Assembly (NCBI GenBank): GCA_004298625.1
Contig: SCSY01000058.1
Location: 1-9,926, forward strand
Reading direction: 5' to 3'
DNA length: 9,926 bases
Source of the DNA: Nitrospirota bacterium
Lineage (GTDB): Bacteria > Nitrospirota > Thermodesulfovibrionia > Thermodesulfovibrionales > UBA1546
Each line of letters opens with the position of its first letter. Within the stretch, counting starts at the first letter, position 1. Below are positions 1 to 5,192 of the stretch, in pieces. The position numbers and the translations under genes were made by a program. The notes below the pieces were generated by a model that worked only from the letters and a program-made list of their open reading frames with translations, ran no database searches and was not told the origin of the DNA.

Positions 1-353
1 GTGGCGGAATACGCAGATAGCTTTAGGGCCTGGCTCATATTTTTTTCGCCGGAAAAGTTCGGCGCTAAAAAATCTATGATAAGAGCCAGTATATAAACCC
101 CTGCGAGACCCAGGACATAAGATAAGACTGAAGAGACAACGGCTGTAGCAATCGGAACTCTGTATGTTCCCGTAAAGGGCATGGTGATTCCGACAACGGA
201 CATGCCTATAATGGATGCTATCGGTCCAATGGCGGCGAGGGGCACGATATAGCTCTTGTATAAGTCTGAAACCGTTGTGGTTTCTCCGGCAATTACCTGC
301 CATTCCTTTTTCGGCTGAAGCAAGATGTTTTTTGCGCGCTCTATTAAATTCAT
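1..353 (-). CDS. Yip1-family integral membrane protein (N-terminal part, cut by window edge)
   Basis: The first 117 codons are visible; the gene runs off the left edge, so its C-terminus is missing. The protein opens with a short amphipathic stretch (MNLIERAKNILLQPKKEW) typical of bacterial Yip1/DUF1282 proteins, in which this stretch precedes a bundle of membrane helices. Hydrophobic segments lie at about residues 34-58 and 66-97, separated by a short polar turn with a Thr-Tyr-Arg. The ATG at 353 is preceded by an AAGGAGG Shine-Dalgarno sequence at a normal distance, and a sigma70-type promoter lies at 405-433. Family function is not well defined in bacteria; eukaryotic Yip1 proteins act in membrane trafficking, which should not be transferred here. 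It is separated from the transporter gene by a repeat and a terminator, so it is probably its own transcription unit. The family call rests on the N-terminal motif and hydropathy only. Confidence 0.72.
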   Translation of the reverse strand, partial: MNLIERAKNILLQPKKEWQVIAGETTTVSDLYKSYIVPLAAIGPIASIIGMSVVGITMPFTGTYRVPIATAVVSSVLSYVLGLAGVYILALIIDFLAPNFSGEKNMSQALKLSAYSA

Positions 354-404
354 TTAGCCCTCCTTTTTGAAGCGTTATAGATGAAATGCTGATTTTTTGT
401 AAAA

Positions 405-433
405 AGCATAGCAGTAAATAATGAACTTTGCAA
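405..433 (-). promoter_or_regulatory. sigma70-type promoter for the Yip1-like gene
   Basis: Reading the minus strand, TTGCAA (433-428) is followed after exactly 17 bases by TATGCT (410-405), with a TG one base upstream of the -10 box (extended -10). Each hexamer matches 4 of 6 consensus bases. The predicted start near 398 leaves a leader of about 45 bases ending in the AAGGAGG ribosome site. Prediction from sequence only. Confidence 0.45.
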
Positions 434-546
434 CGCCTGTTGCGGCGCCTGTGTCAATATCGGTTATTATAATGGTTGTTGCACTTTTTCTTTTTAAGGG
501 GAAGGGGAGGGGTTAACGAAAAACATTGAATTTCTCTACAAAAGCC

Positions 547-646
547 GTCATTCCCGCGACCCGTTCTCCGCAGCGCTGCGAAGGATGAAAGGCGGGCATC
601 CAGTGTTTTAAAATACTTCTGGATGCCGGATCAGGTCCGGCATGAC
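547..646. repeat. Foldable interspersed repeat (GTCATTCCCGC ... CCGGCATGAC type)
   Basis: A roughly 100-base element with terminal GTCAT/ATGAC and nested inverted repeats. CGCAGCGCTGCG (569-580) is a perfect palindrome. GGCATCCAG (595-603) pairs with CTGGATGCC (619-627). CCGGA (626-630) pairs with TCCGG (636-640). Its wording strongly resembles the small repetitive elements scattered between genes in many Nitrospirota and proteobacterial genomes. It lies just beyond the terminator of the stress/transport operon. Only one copy is visible here, so its status as a multicopy repeat rests on recall of the family, not on this window. Confidence 0.6.
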
Positions 647-648
647 AT

Positions 649-677
649 AAAAAAAGGGGGGTCGCAGATGCGACCCC
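649..677 (-). terminator. Rho-independent terminator of the USP-YeeE operon
   Basis: On the minus strand, a perfect GGGGTCGC stem (670-677 pairing with 658-665, with A/T closing one more pair) and a tiny loop are followed by CC and a run of seven T (655-649). It sits 22 bases past the stop of the YeeE/YedE gene and marks the end of the four-gene operon. Confidence 0.85.
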
Positions 678-699
678 GAGCTGTGGAAAATTGTTTGGG

Positions 700-1794
700 C
701 TATTCTTCAGCCCTCATAAACTTGAAATAAACCATGGCCCAGTTGCCGAGGATGATAGATGTGATTCCGGTGAGGCTCGCTACGGACATAGTGGACATGC
801 CTGTAACGCCGTGACCGAGATTGCAGCCTCCTGCAATGACCGCGCCTATTCCCATAAGAATACTTCCAAAGAATACGGTCAGGACCTCTTTTGCCGGCGG
901 AATTTTCCATTTGAACTCCTTGAGGGCAAATGCACTGATAGCAGCGCCGAGCGGAATGGCGAAGATAAAGAATACGCCCCATGTGCCTTTGAATATCCCC
1001 AAAAAGCTGAATTCCGGAAATGGGGAATGAGAGCTGTTATAAAGCACGGAATTGAAGAATTCTCTCAAAGGGGTTGTTATTGCAAGACCCCTCGGCATTC
1101 CTCCAAAAACAGAAGATATCTCCCATGCCAATATGGTCAACAGGCCGATCAGAACTCCGGTTAATCCCCATGTGTAACCCTTTCTCACTATGCCGAAAGT
1201 CGGTTTTCCTTTAAAGACAAATGCCAATAAGACAATCGAGAAAACCGAGATGGTAATCCATTTTGCCGCGGGACTGCCGCCGAAGAGGTCCCATATCGCG
1301 GGATTTTTTATGCCGAATATCTCAACATTGTAGCTTTTCAGGAACTTATGAAGAGGACTCAGCAGTCCTTCGGTTGTCATTCCAACGCCAAAGAAAAACC
1401 CGACAATAGCAACTAAGGCCGCCATCTGTCCCTCGCCGAGCCTGTAGACAATGCCGCTTGCGCATCCGCCTGCAAGAACTATCCCCAATCCAAATAGGAA
1501 ACCGCCGAGGATATTGGCAACCGGCACAAAGTTCTGGCGTAATAATCCTGTCGAAACAAATTGACCTGCTTCCTGATCAAAGGCCATTATCAGGCCCGCG
1601 TCTTCCAGAAGATTTGTGCCTATTACAGCAACCACCACGCAGAGAAGATACGACCTGAAAAGAGAGAGGTCCTTTATAAATATGATGTCCCTGAATGCCG
1701 AATTAAGGCAGAAGCGCCCTTTTTGAAGAATAAACCCAAGTGACAGTCCAAGAACTACCGCTGTAAGGGCCGAGATAACGCTACCGAATGGCAT
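700..1794 (-). CDS. YeeE/YedE (TsuA-like) thiosulfate/sulfur-compound transporter
   Basis: A 364-residue, highly hydrophobic inner-membrane protein of the YeeE/YedE (DUF395, sulfur transport) family. Family hallmarks are all present: LQKGRFCLNSAFRD (Cys29), LAGGCASGIVYRLGEG (Cys111) and AGGCNLGHG (Cys324). In the characterised TsuA/YeeE thiosulfate importer, three cysteines at equivalent places relay the ion through the membrane. By family, import of thiosulfate or a related sulfane/sulfite species is likely, but the substrate is inferred. No TusA/YeeD-type sulfur-carrier partner lies in the window. I choose the ATG at 1794 because GGAGG (1805-1801) sits 6 bases upstream and the hydrophobic domain begins at once. 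A start at 1839 (379 residues) would add a polar stretch overlapping the upstream gene by 59 bases. With the chosen start the two genes overlap by 14 bases, suggesting translational coupling. It is last in the USP operon, followed by a terminator. Confidence 0.88.
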   Translation of the reverse strand: MPFGSVISALTAVVLGLSLGFILQKGRFCLNSAFRDIIFIKDLSLFRSYLLCVVVAVIGTNLLEDAGLIMAFDQEAGQFVSTGLLRQNFVPVANILGGFLFGLGIVLAGGCASGIVYRLGEGQMAALVAIVGFFFGVGMTTEGLLSPLHKFLKSYNVEIFGIKNPAIWDLFGGSPAAKWITISVFSIVLLAFVFKGKPTFGIVRKGYTWGLTGVLIGLLTILAWEISSVFGGMPRGLAITTPLREFFNSVLYNSSHSPFPEFSFLGIFKGTWGVFFIFAIPLGAAISAFALKEFKWKIPPAKEVLTVFFGSILMGIGAVIAGGCNLGHGVTGMSTMSVASLTGITSIILGNWAMVYFKFMRAEE

Positions 1795-2299
1795 AGGCTT
1801 CCTCCCCGCTCCAGAGATGTGCGTGCTCGCCGCATCCATTTCCTTTTGATATAAGCACAGGCATTTTTGCGTTTTTCTCCACTTCTTTGGATGCGCATCC
1901 GGTGAAAAACCTTTGCAGTCTTGATTTCCCGCTGCAGCCTACGATTACGAGATCAACCTTTTCTTCTTCTGCAACCTTGAGAATTTCCTCGGATGGATGT
2001 CCTTCCCTGATAACCGTTTTAATATTTATCAGGCCTCCGTTTCCCAGGGCCTTTTTGTAATAACTCAGAACCCTTTCCGCTTTTTGGTCCAACTTCTCTT
2101 TATGCTCGGTGCCTTTCAGGGACTCCTTTAATGTAGACATCTCGGCGTCGCTGAGCATAGAAGTCATCATAGAATTGCCTTCTAACTGCTCGACGTGAAG
2201 CAGGATTATGTTTTCAGGCGCCCAGACTAAGTTTTGGAATAATGACAATATTCCCTTTGAACCATTCTCGCTGTCTACTGCAATCAAAATCTTTTTCAT
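1781..2299 (-). CDS. Universal stress protein (UspA family), third of three tandem paralogs
   Basis: A 172-residue single-domain UspA-fold protein. The N-terminal strand MKKILIAVDS with the conserved Asp9, the ILLHVE strand at 32-37, and the C-terminal VDLVIVGCSG...TGC...PVLI block (residues 116-150) are diagnostic. The nucleotide-binding signature G-2X-G-9X-G(S/T) is nearly complete (Gly121, Gly124, Gly134), but the last residue is Cys135 instead of Ser/Thr, so ATP binding is plausible but uncertain. The tail after residue 152 is short, soluble and rich in His/Gly/Cys (GNGCGEHAHLW). The ATG is preceded by AAAGGAG. It aligns without gaps to the other two USPs over about 150 residues and is the most diverged of the three. 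Its 3' end overlaps the transporter start by 14 bases. USPs usually act as stress-induced regulators of partner proteins; being coupled to a sulfur transporter suggests, but does not prove, a transporter partner. Confidence 0.9.
   Translation of the reverse strand: MKKILIAVDSENGSKGILSLFQNLVWAPENIILLHVEQLEGNSMMTSMLSDAEMSTLKESLKGTEHKEKLDQKAERVLSYYKKALGNGGLINIKTVIREGHPSEEILKVAEEEKVDLVIVGCSGKSRLQRFFTGCASKEVEKNAKMPVLISKGNGCGEHAHLWSGEEAYAIR
1801..1805 (-). promoter_or_regulatory. Ribosome binding site that fixes the YeeE start inside the USP gene
   Basis: GGAGG lies inside the last codons of the upstream universal stress protein gene, 6 bases before the ATG at 1794. It supports that start over the upstream in-frame ATG at 1839, which has only an AAAGGA-like site. 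Confidence 0.65.
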
Positions 2300-2335
2300 T
2301 TTTTTCTCCTTTGTTTGTTGTTCTGAAATTTTACA

Positions 2336-2369
2336 CCCCCCTTAAGTCCCCCCTTGATAAGGGGGAGTC
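2336..2369. repeat. C/G-run repeat with hairpin between two USP genes
   Basis: CCCCCCTTAAGTCCCCCC is followed by TTGATAAGGGGGAGTC. CCCCCTT (2349-2355) and AAGGGGG (2359-2365) pair around a 3-base loop. The wording matches a common short interspersed repeat of Nitrospirota and related genomes (recall, not a search). It sits in the 83-base gap between the second and third USP genes, so the operon transcript would contain a strong hairpin there. No T-run follows on the minus strand, so it is not a standard terminator; it could affect mRNA processing or the stoichiometry of downstream genes. Confidence 0.6.
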
Positions 2370-2382
2370 AGAGGGATCATCT

Positions 2383-2892
2383 TTAAGCCTTGGCAACGGC
2401 TTCTGTCCAGTCATAGACTTTCTCGTCTGCCGCATCTTTTGCCACGAGCACCGGCACACTTGCATTTCTTTCTACCTCTTTGCTTACACATCCTGTTATG
2501 AGTCTGTGAAGGCCCTGTTTTTCGTTAAAGCCCGTGATTACGAGATCAACGCCCTCTTCTTCGGCGACCTTGAGAATTTCCTCGGCAGGGATTCCGTCCC
2601 GTATCATTGTTTTTACGCTGATCAGGCCGATGTTTTCCATCTCCTTCCTGTAATAGTCGAGGATCTTTTCGGCCTTCCTGTCCAGTTCCTCTTTATACTC
2701 CGTGCCCTTCAGCGATTCTCTTAATGTTGACAGCTCTGCTTCTCCGAGCATATCCACCATTAAGGAGCGCCCTAAAAGTCTTTCCACATGCAGAAGGATT
2801 ACTTTTTCAGGCGGCCTGACTAAATTTTTAAATACGGACAATACAGCCTTAGAACCTTTTGAGTCATCAACCGCAACCAAAATCTTTTTCAT
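2383..2892 (-). CDS. Universal stress protein (UspA family), second of three tandem paralogs
   Basis: A 169-residue UspA-fold protein, about 70% identical by hand count (roughly 104 of 150 positions) to the first USP of the operon, and collinear with it to residue 150. It shows MKKILVAVDD (Asp9/Asp10), VILLHVERLLGRSLM (31-45), and a C-terminal block ITGFNEKQGLHRLITGC followed by PVLVA. The nucleotide-binding signature is degenerate: the second Gly is Glu124 and the closing Ser/Thr is Cys135, so it may be a non-ATP-binding form. Its tail (VYDWTEAVAKA) aligns with the YTWRDAYYAV segment that leads into the membrane anchor of the first USP but stops there, as if the anchor had been lost or never gained. 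The start has a strong AAGGAG site. It is 26 bases downstream of the first USP, clearly in the same operon. Confidence 0.9.
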   Translation of the reverse strand: MKKILVAVDDSKGSKAVLSVFKNLVRPPEKVILLHVERLLGRSLMVDMLGEAELSTLRESLKGTEYKEELDRKAEKILDYYRKEMENIGLISVKTMIRDGIPAEEILKVAEEEGVDLVITGFNEKQGLHRLITGCVSKEVERNASVPVLVAKDAADEKVYDWTEAVAKA

Positions 2893-2918
2893 TTTTTTCT
2901 CCTTTTTGTTTTTAGTTG

Positions 2919-3500
2919 TTAAGGCAAAAACACTTTTTCAAAGACAATTCCTAAAAAAAACATGGCTAAAATTATTACCGTAGACAGGGACACCGCATAA
3001 TAAGCGTCTCTCCATGTGTAAGCTTCCTCGCACAGGACCGGTCTTTTTGCCGTCAGCACAGGCACCTTTGCATTCTTCTCCACATCCTGGGCAACGCTGC
3101 CGGTAATGAGCCTGTTTAAGCCCTCTTTTCTGCTGCAGCCGAGAAGTATGAGTTCCACCTTTTCTTCTTCTGCGGTCTTAAGGATTTCTTCGGATGGAAT
3201 TCCATCTTTTATCAGGTTCTTTATACTGAATAAGCCGACGCCTTCTATCTCCTTTTTATAATAATTGAGAATCTTTTCAGCCTTCCTGTCCAGTTCTTTT
3301 TTATACTCGGTATCCTTAAGCTCCTCTCTTAATATTGCTAAGTCTGCTTCTCCGAGGGTGTTGATCATCAACGACCTTCCTAAAAGCCTTTCTACATGCA
3401 GGAGGATTACCTCTTCAGGCCTCTGGACTAAATTCTGGAAAGCAGCTAACACGGCCTTTGAACCCTTTGTATCATCAACCGCGATCAATACCTTTTTCAT
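2919..3500 (-). CDS. Membrane-anchored universal stress protein (UspA family), first gene of the operon
   Basis: A 193-residue protein with a UspA domain (residues 1-151) and a single C-terminal hydrophobic helix (about 168-188, AVSLSTVIILAMFFLGIVF), ending in a short EKVFLP tail. The anchor should place the USP domain on the cytoplasmic face of the inner membrane. The domain has MKKVLIAVDD, VILLHVERLL and an LLGCSRKEGLNRLITGS block. In the G-2X-G-9X-G(S/T) signature, the first Gly (121) and closing Gly-Ser (134-135) are present, but the second Gly is Arg124. The start is preceded by GAGGGG. It is the promoter-proximal gene: a sigma54-type -24/-12 element lies at 3558-3571, giving a leader of about 46 bases. 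A C-terminal tail-anchored USP is unusual, since most single-domain USPs are soluble. The USP assignment is firm; anchoring is predicted from hydropathy by eye. Confidence 0.9.
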   Translation of the reverse strand: MKKVLIAVDDTKGSKAVLAAFQNLVQRPEEVILLHVERLLGRSLMINTLGEADLAILREELKDTEYKKELDRKAEKILNYYKKEIEGVGLFSIKNLIKDGIPSEEILKTAEEEKVELILLGCSRKEGLNRLITGSVAQDVEKNAKVPVLTAKRPVLCEEAYTWRDAYYAVSLSTVIILAMFFLGIVFEKVFLP

Positions 3501-3557
3501 TTTTCCCCTCGTTTGTTTAAAAGTATTGCATTTTTCAATATGCCGTTTACAGTAAAA

Positions 3558-3571
3558 GCATATTCTGTGCC
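3558..3571 (-). promoter_or_regulatory. sigma54 (RpoN) -24/-12 promoter for the USP-YeeE operon
   Basis: On the minus strand the sequence TAGGCACAGAATATGCTT has GG (3571-3570) and GC (3559-3558) separated by exactly 10 bases, the invariant sigma54 spacing. It matches GGCAC of the -24 consensus fully and NTGC of the -12 element (A for the first T). Expected transcript start is near 3546, about 46 bases before the first USP ATG. The gene transcribed divergently from the same region encodes a sigma54 activator, which strengthens the call. Not experimentally shown. Confidence 0.72.
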
Positions 3572-3636
3572 TATCTTGAAATAATTTAAAAAATCTTTTA
3601 ATATTAAAGAGATACGTGAAGCAATGATTTCTAAGC

Positions 3637-3665
3637 TTGACAAAAATGCGTTAATACTGTTAAAA
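3637..3665 (+). promoter_or_regulatory. Possible sigma70 promoter for the activator gene
   Basis: A perfect TTGACA (3637-3642) is followed after 17 bases by TTAAAA (3660-3665), a weak -10 box. The predicted start near 3672 falls inside the palindrome at 3664-3691, which would let the activator repress its own gene. The -10 is poor, so confidence is limited. Confidence 0.38.
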
Positions 3666-3709
3666 CTGTTAATTAACGATAATTAACAGTTGATAAGTAA
3701 ACTTAACGC
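3648..3709. promoter_or_regulatory. Palindromic operator/upstream activating sequence cluster in the divergent region
   Basis: AACTGTTAATTA (3664-3675) and TAATTAACAGTT (3680-3691) form a perfect 12+12-base inverted repeat around ACGA. An extra half-site ACTGTTAA (3656-3663) precedes the palindrome's own ACTGTTAA (3665-3672) with a 9-base period. An outer GCGTTAA (3648-3654) / TTAACGC (3703-3709) pair frames the whole. The palindrome is about 95 bases upstream of the -24 element, within the usual range for enhancer-binding-protein sites. It is the natural candidate for the binding site of the Fis-type HTH of the adjacent activator; binding is inference. Confidence 0.62.
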
Positions 3710-3727
3710 TTGATTCAATTTGACGCT

Positions 3728-5089
3728 ATGGCTATCTTAGACGAATTTTTAAAAGACCCGAAGTTCCTGATGGGTGTCTTTGAGACCATGAGGGACGGCC
3801 TCATGATTGTAGACACCGAAGGAATTATATTGTTCTTCAACAAGGCTGCCGAAGAGATAACAGGTTATCGCAGAGAAGAGGTTGTGGGGAAATCCTGCAC
3901 CATGCTCGACAGCGATACCTGTGTAATCTTAACCGAATCAGGAAGGCAGAAAAGCTGCAACCTTTTCAATGAAGGTTCGATTTGCAACAAAAGATGCCGT
4001 ATAAGGACCATGGACGGGAGGGGCGTTTATCTTCTTAAGAATGCAGTAGTGCTGAGAGACGACAAAGATGAAATAATCGGCGCTGTGGAGACCATGACGG
4101 ATATCACCTCATTGTATATGAAGGAATTAGAGATTGAAGAACTGAAGCAGGAATTAAGAAAAGAATACTGGTTCATGGGGCTCCTCGGCAAAAGCGCTCA
4201 CATGCAGAATTTATACGACCATGTGCGTAATGCAGCCACGAGCGAGGCTCCTGTTTTGATCTGCGGCGAAAGCGGCACCGGCAAGAATCTTGTTTCGCAC
4301 GCAATCCATGCCCTCAGCCGGAGGAAAGACGGCCCCTTCATAAGCATGAACTGTGCGTCTCTGAATGAGCATCTCCTCGAAAGCGAGCTGTTCGGCCATA
4401 AGAAGGGCTCTTTTACAGGCGCCATAAGCGACAGGACAGGCAGATTCGAGGCCGCGCATAACGGGACCATCTTTCTGGATGAAATAGGAGATATGCCTAT
4501 GATTATGCAGGCAAAACTTCTGAGAGTCCTGGAAGAGAAAGTGGTTGAAAGAGTGGGAGAACATAAACCGATTCCGGTGAATATCAGGCTCATATCAGCC
4601 ACAAATAAAGATTTATATAAGCTTGTCTCTCAGAATAAATTCAGGGAAGACCTCCTGTATCGCGTAAACTCTATTTTTATCAAAACACCGCCGTTGCGGG
4701 AACGCGTAGAAGATATTCCTGTTCTTGCATTCCATTACCTGAAAAAAATATCTGCCGTTAATAATAAAGAGATAAAGAGGATAAGTCCGCAGGCAATAGA
4801 TATTATAGAGAATTACAATTGGCCCGGGAATGTGAGGCAGCTTATTAATGCCCTGGAGCACAGCGCAATCACATGTAAGGGCGATACAATCGAAATTTCC
4901 GACCTGCCGGAGTATATTTTTCACAGTAAGAAACCGGAGGGCATGGAAGGCAGCGACAGCCGCATTAACAAGGAGAAGATACGCTCTGCCCTTTTGACAT
5001 ATAAAGGCAATAAAACCATGGCTGCAAAACATCTCGGAATCAGCAGGGTGACTCTATGGAAAAGACTCAAAGAACTCGGGATAAGCTGA
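3728..5089 (+). CDS. sigma54-dependent transcriptional activator: PAS, AAA+, Fis-type HTH
   Basis: A 453-residue bacterial enhancer-binding protein. An N-terminal PAS domain (about residues 10-125; LMIVDTEGIILFFNKAAEEITGY) carries five clustered cysteines (57, 65, 77, 86, 90) in its middle. A short helical linker (about 130-148) leads to the AAA+ domain: Walker A GESGTGKN (180-187), GSFTGA sigma54-contact loop (227-232, Ser where GAFTGA is usual), Walker B TIFLDEIGD, arginine-finger region FREDLLYRV, and sensor II WPGNVRQL. The C-terminal Fis-type HTH ends in KTMAAKHLGISRVTLWKRLKELG. There is no receiver domain, so activity is probably controlled by the PAS sensor and not by phosphorylation. 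The start is uncertain: ATG at 3728 or in-frame TTG at 3710; neither has a clear Shine-Dalgarno. It is divergent from the USP operon, whose promoter is sigma54-type, so that operon is its likely target. The signal sensed (redox, metal or sulfur species) is unknown. Confidence 0.93.
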   Translation: MAILDEFLKDPKFLMGVFETMRDGLMIVDTEGIILFFNKAAEEITGYRREEVVGKSCTMLDSDTCVILTESGRQKSCNLFNEGSICNKRCRIRTMDGRGVYLLKNAVVLRDDKDEIIGAVETMTDITSLYMKELEIEELKQELRKEYWFMGLLGKSAHMQNLYDHVRNAATSEAPVLICGESGTGKNLVSHAIHALSRRKDGPFISMNCASLNEHLLESELFGHKKGSFTGAISDRTGRFEAAHNGTIFLDEIGDMPMIMQAKLLRVLEEKVVERVGEHKPIPVNIRLISATNKDLYKLVSQNKFREDLLYRVNSIFIKTPPLRERVEDIPVLAFHYLKKISAVNNKEIKRISPQAIDIIENYNWPGNVRQLINALEHSAITCKGDTIEISDLPEYIFHSKKPEGMEGSDSRINKEKIRSALLTYKGNKTMAAKHLGISRVTLWKRLKELGIS

Positions 5090-5154
5090 TTTAATACCAA
5101 GACCTGTGTGCCTTCAAAATATATTTTTCAGGCTAACGCGACAAGCCATGTCTT

Positions 5155-5184
5155 TTGCAATAAAACCGTTCAAAATTGTAAGAT
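5155..5184 (+). promoter_or_regulatory. Weak promoter candidate before the M48 protease
   Basis: TTGCAA (5155-5160) and TAAGAT (5179-5184) are spaced by 18 bases; each matches 4 of 6 consensus positions. The predicted start (about 5191) is within two or three bases of the ATG at 5193, implying a leaderless or nearly leaderless message. There is no Shine-Dalgarno sequence before the gene. The rest of the 103-base gap after the activator gene (5090-5192) shows no clear terminator. Confidence 0.3.
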
Positions 5185-5192
5185 AAACCCAA

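Noticed and set aside
378..512. An open minus-strand frame of about 45 codons upstream of the Yip1-like gene with protein-like composition (IIITDIDTGAATGVAKF).
   Set aside because: There is no ATG, GTG or TTG start in frame, it is short, and it overlaps the promoter predicted for the Yip1 gene. At most it is a gene remnant; not supportable as a CDS.
691..1164. A 157-codon plus-strand open frame antisense to the YeeE/YedE gene.
   Set aside because: It lies entirely opposite a gene with clear family motifs, its translation has the irregular composition of a shadow frame, and it starts within the 3' end of that gene with no ribosome site.
2242..2724. A 160-codon plus-strand open frame spanning two USP genes and their gap.
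   Set aside because: It is antisense to two well-supported USP genes and crosses the C/G-run repeat; the sequence shows no domain or signal peptide.
3528..3544. A second GG...GC pair on the minus strand between the sigma54 promoter and the first USP gene.
   Set aside because: The spacing between GG and GC is 13 bases, not the required 10, so it is not a -24/-12 promoter.
5090..5192. A possible terminator around CAAAATATATTTT after the activator gene.
   Set aside because: The symmetry is only an A/T run with no GC stem and no following T tract.
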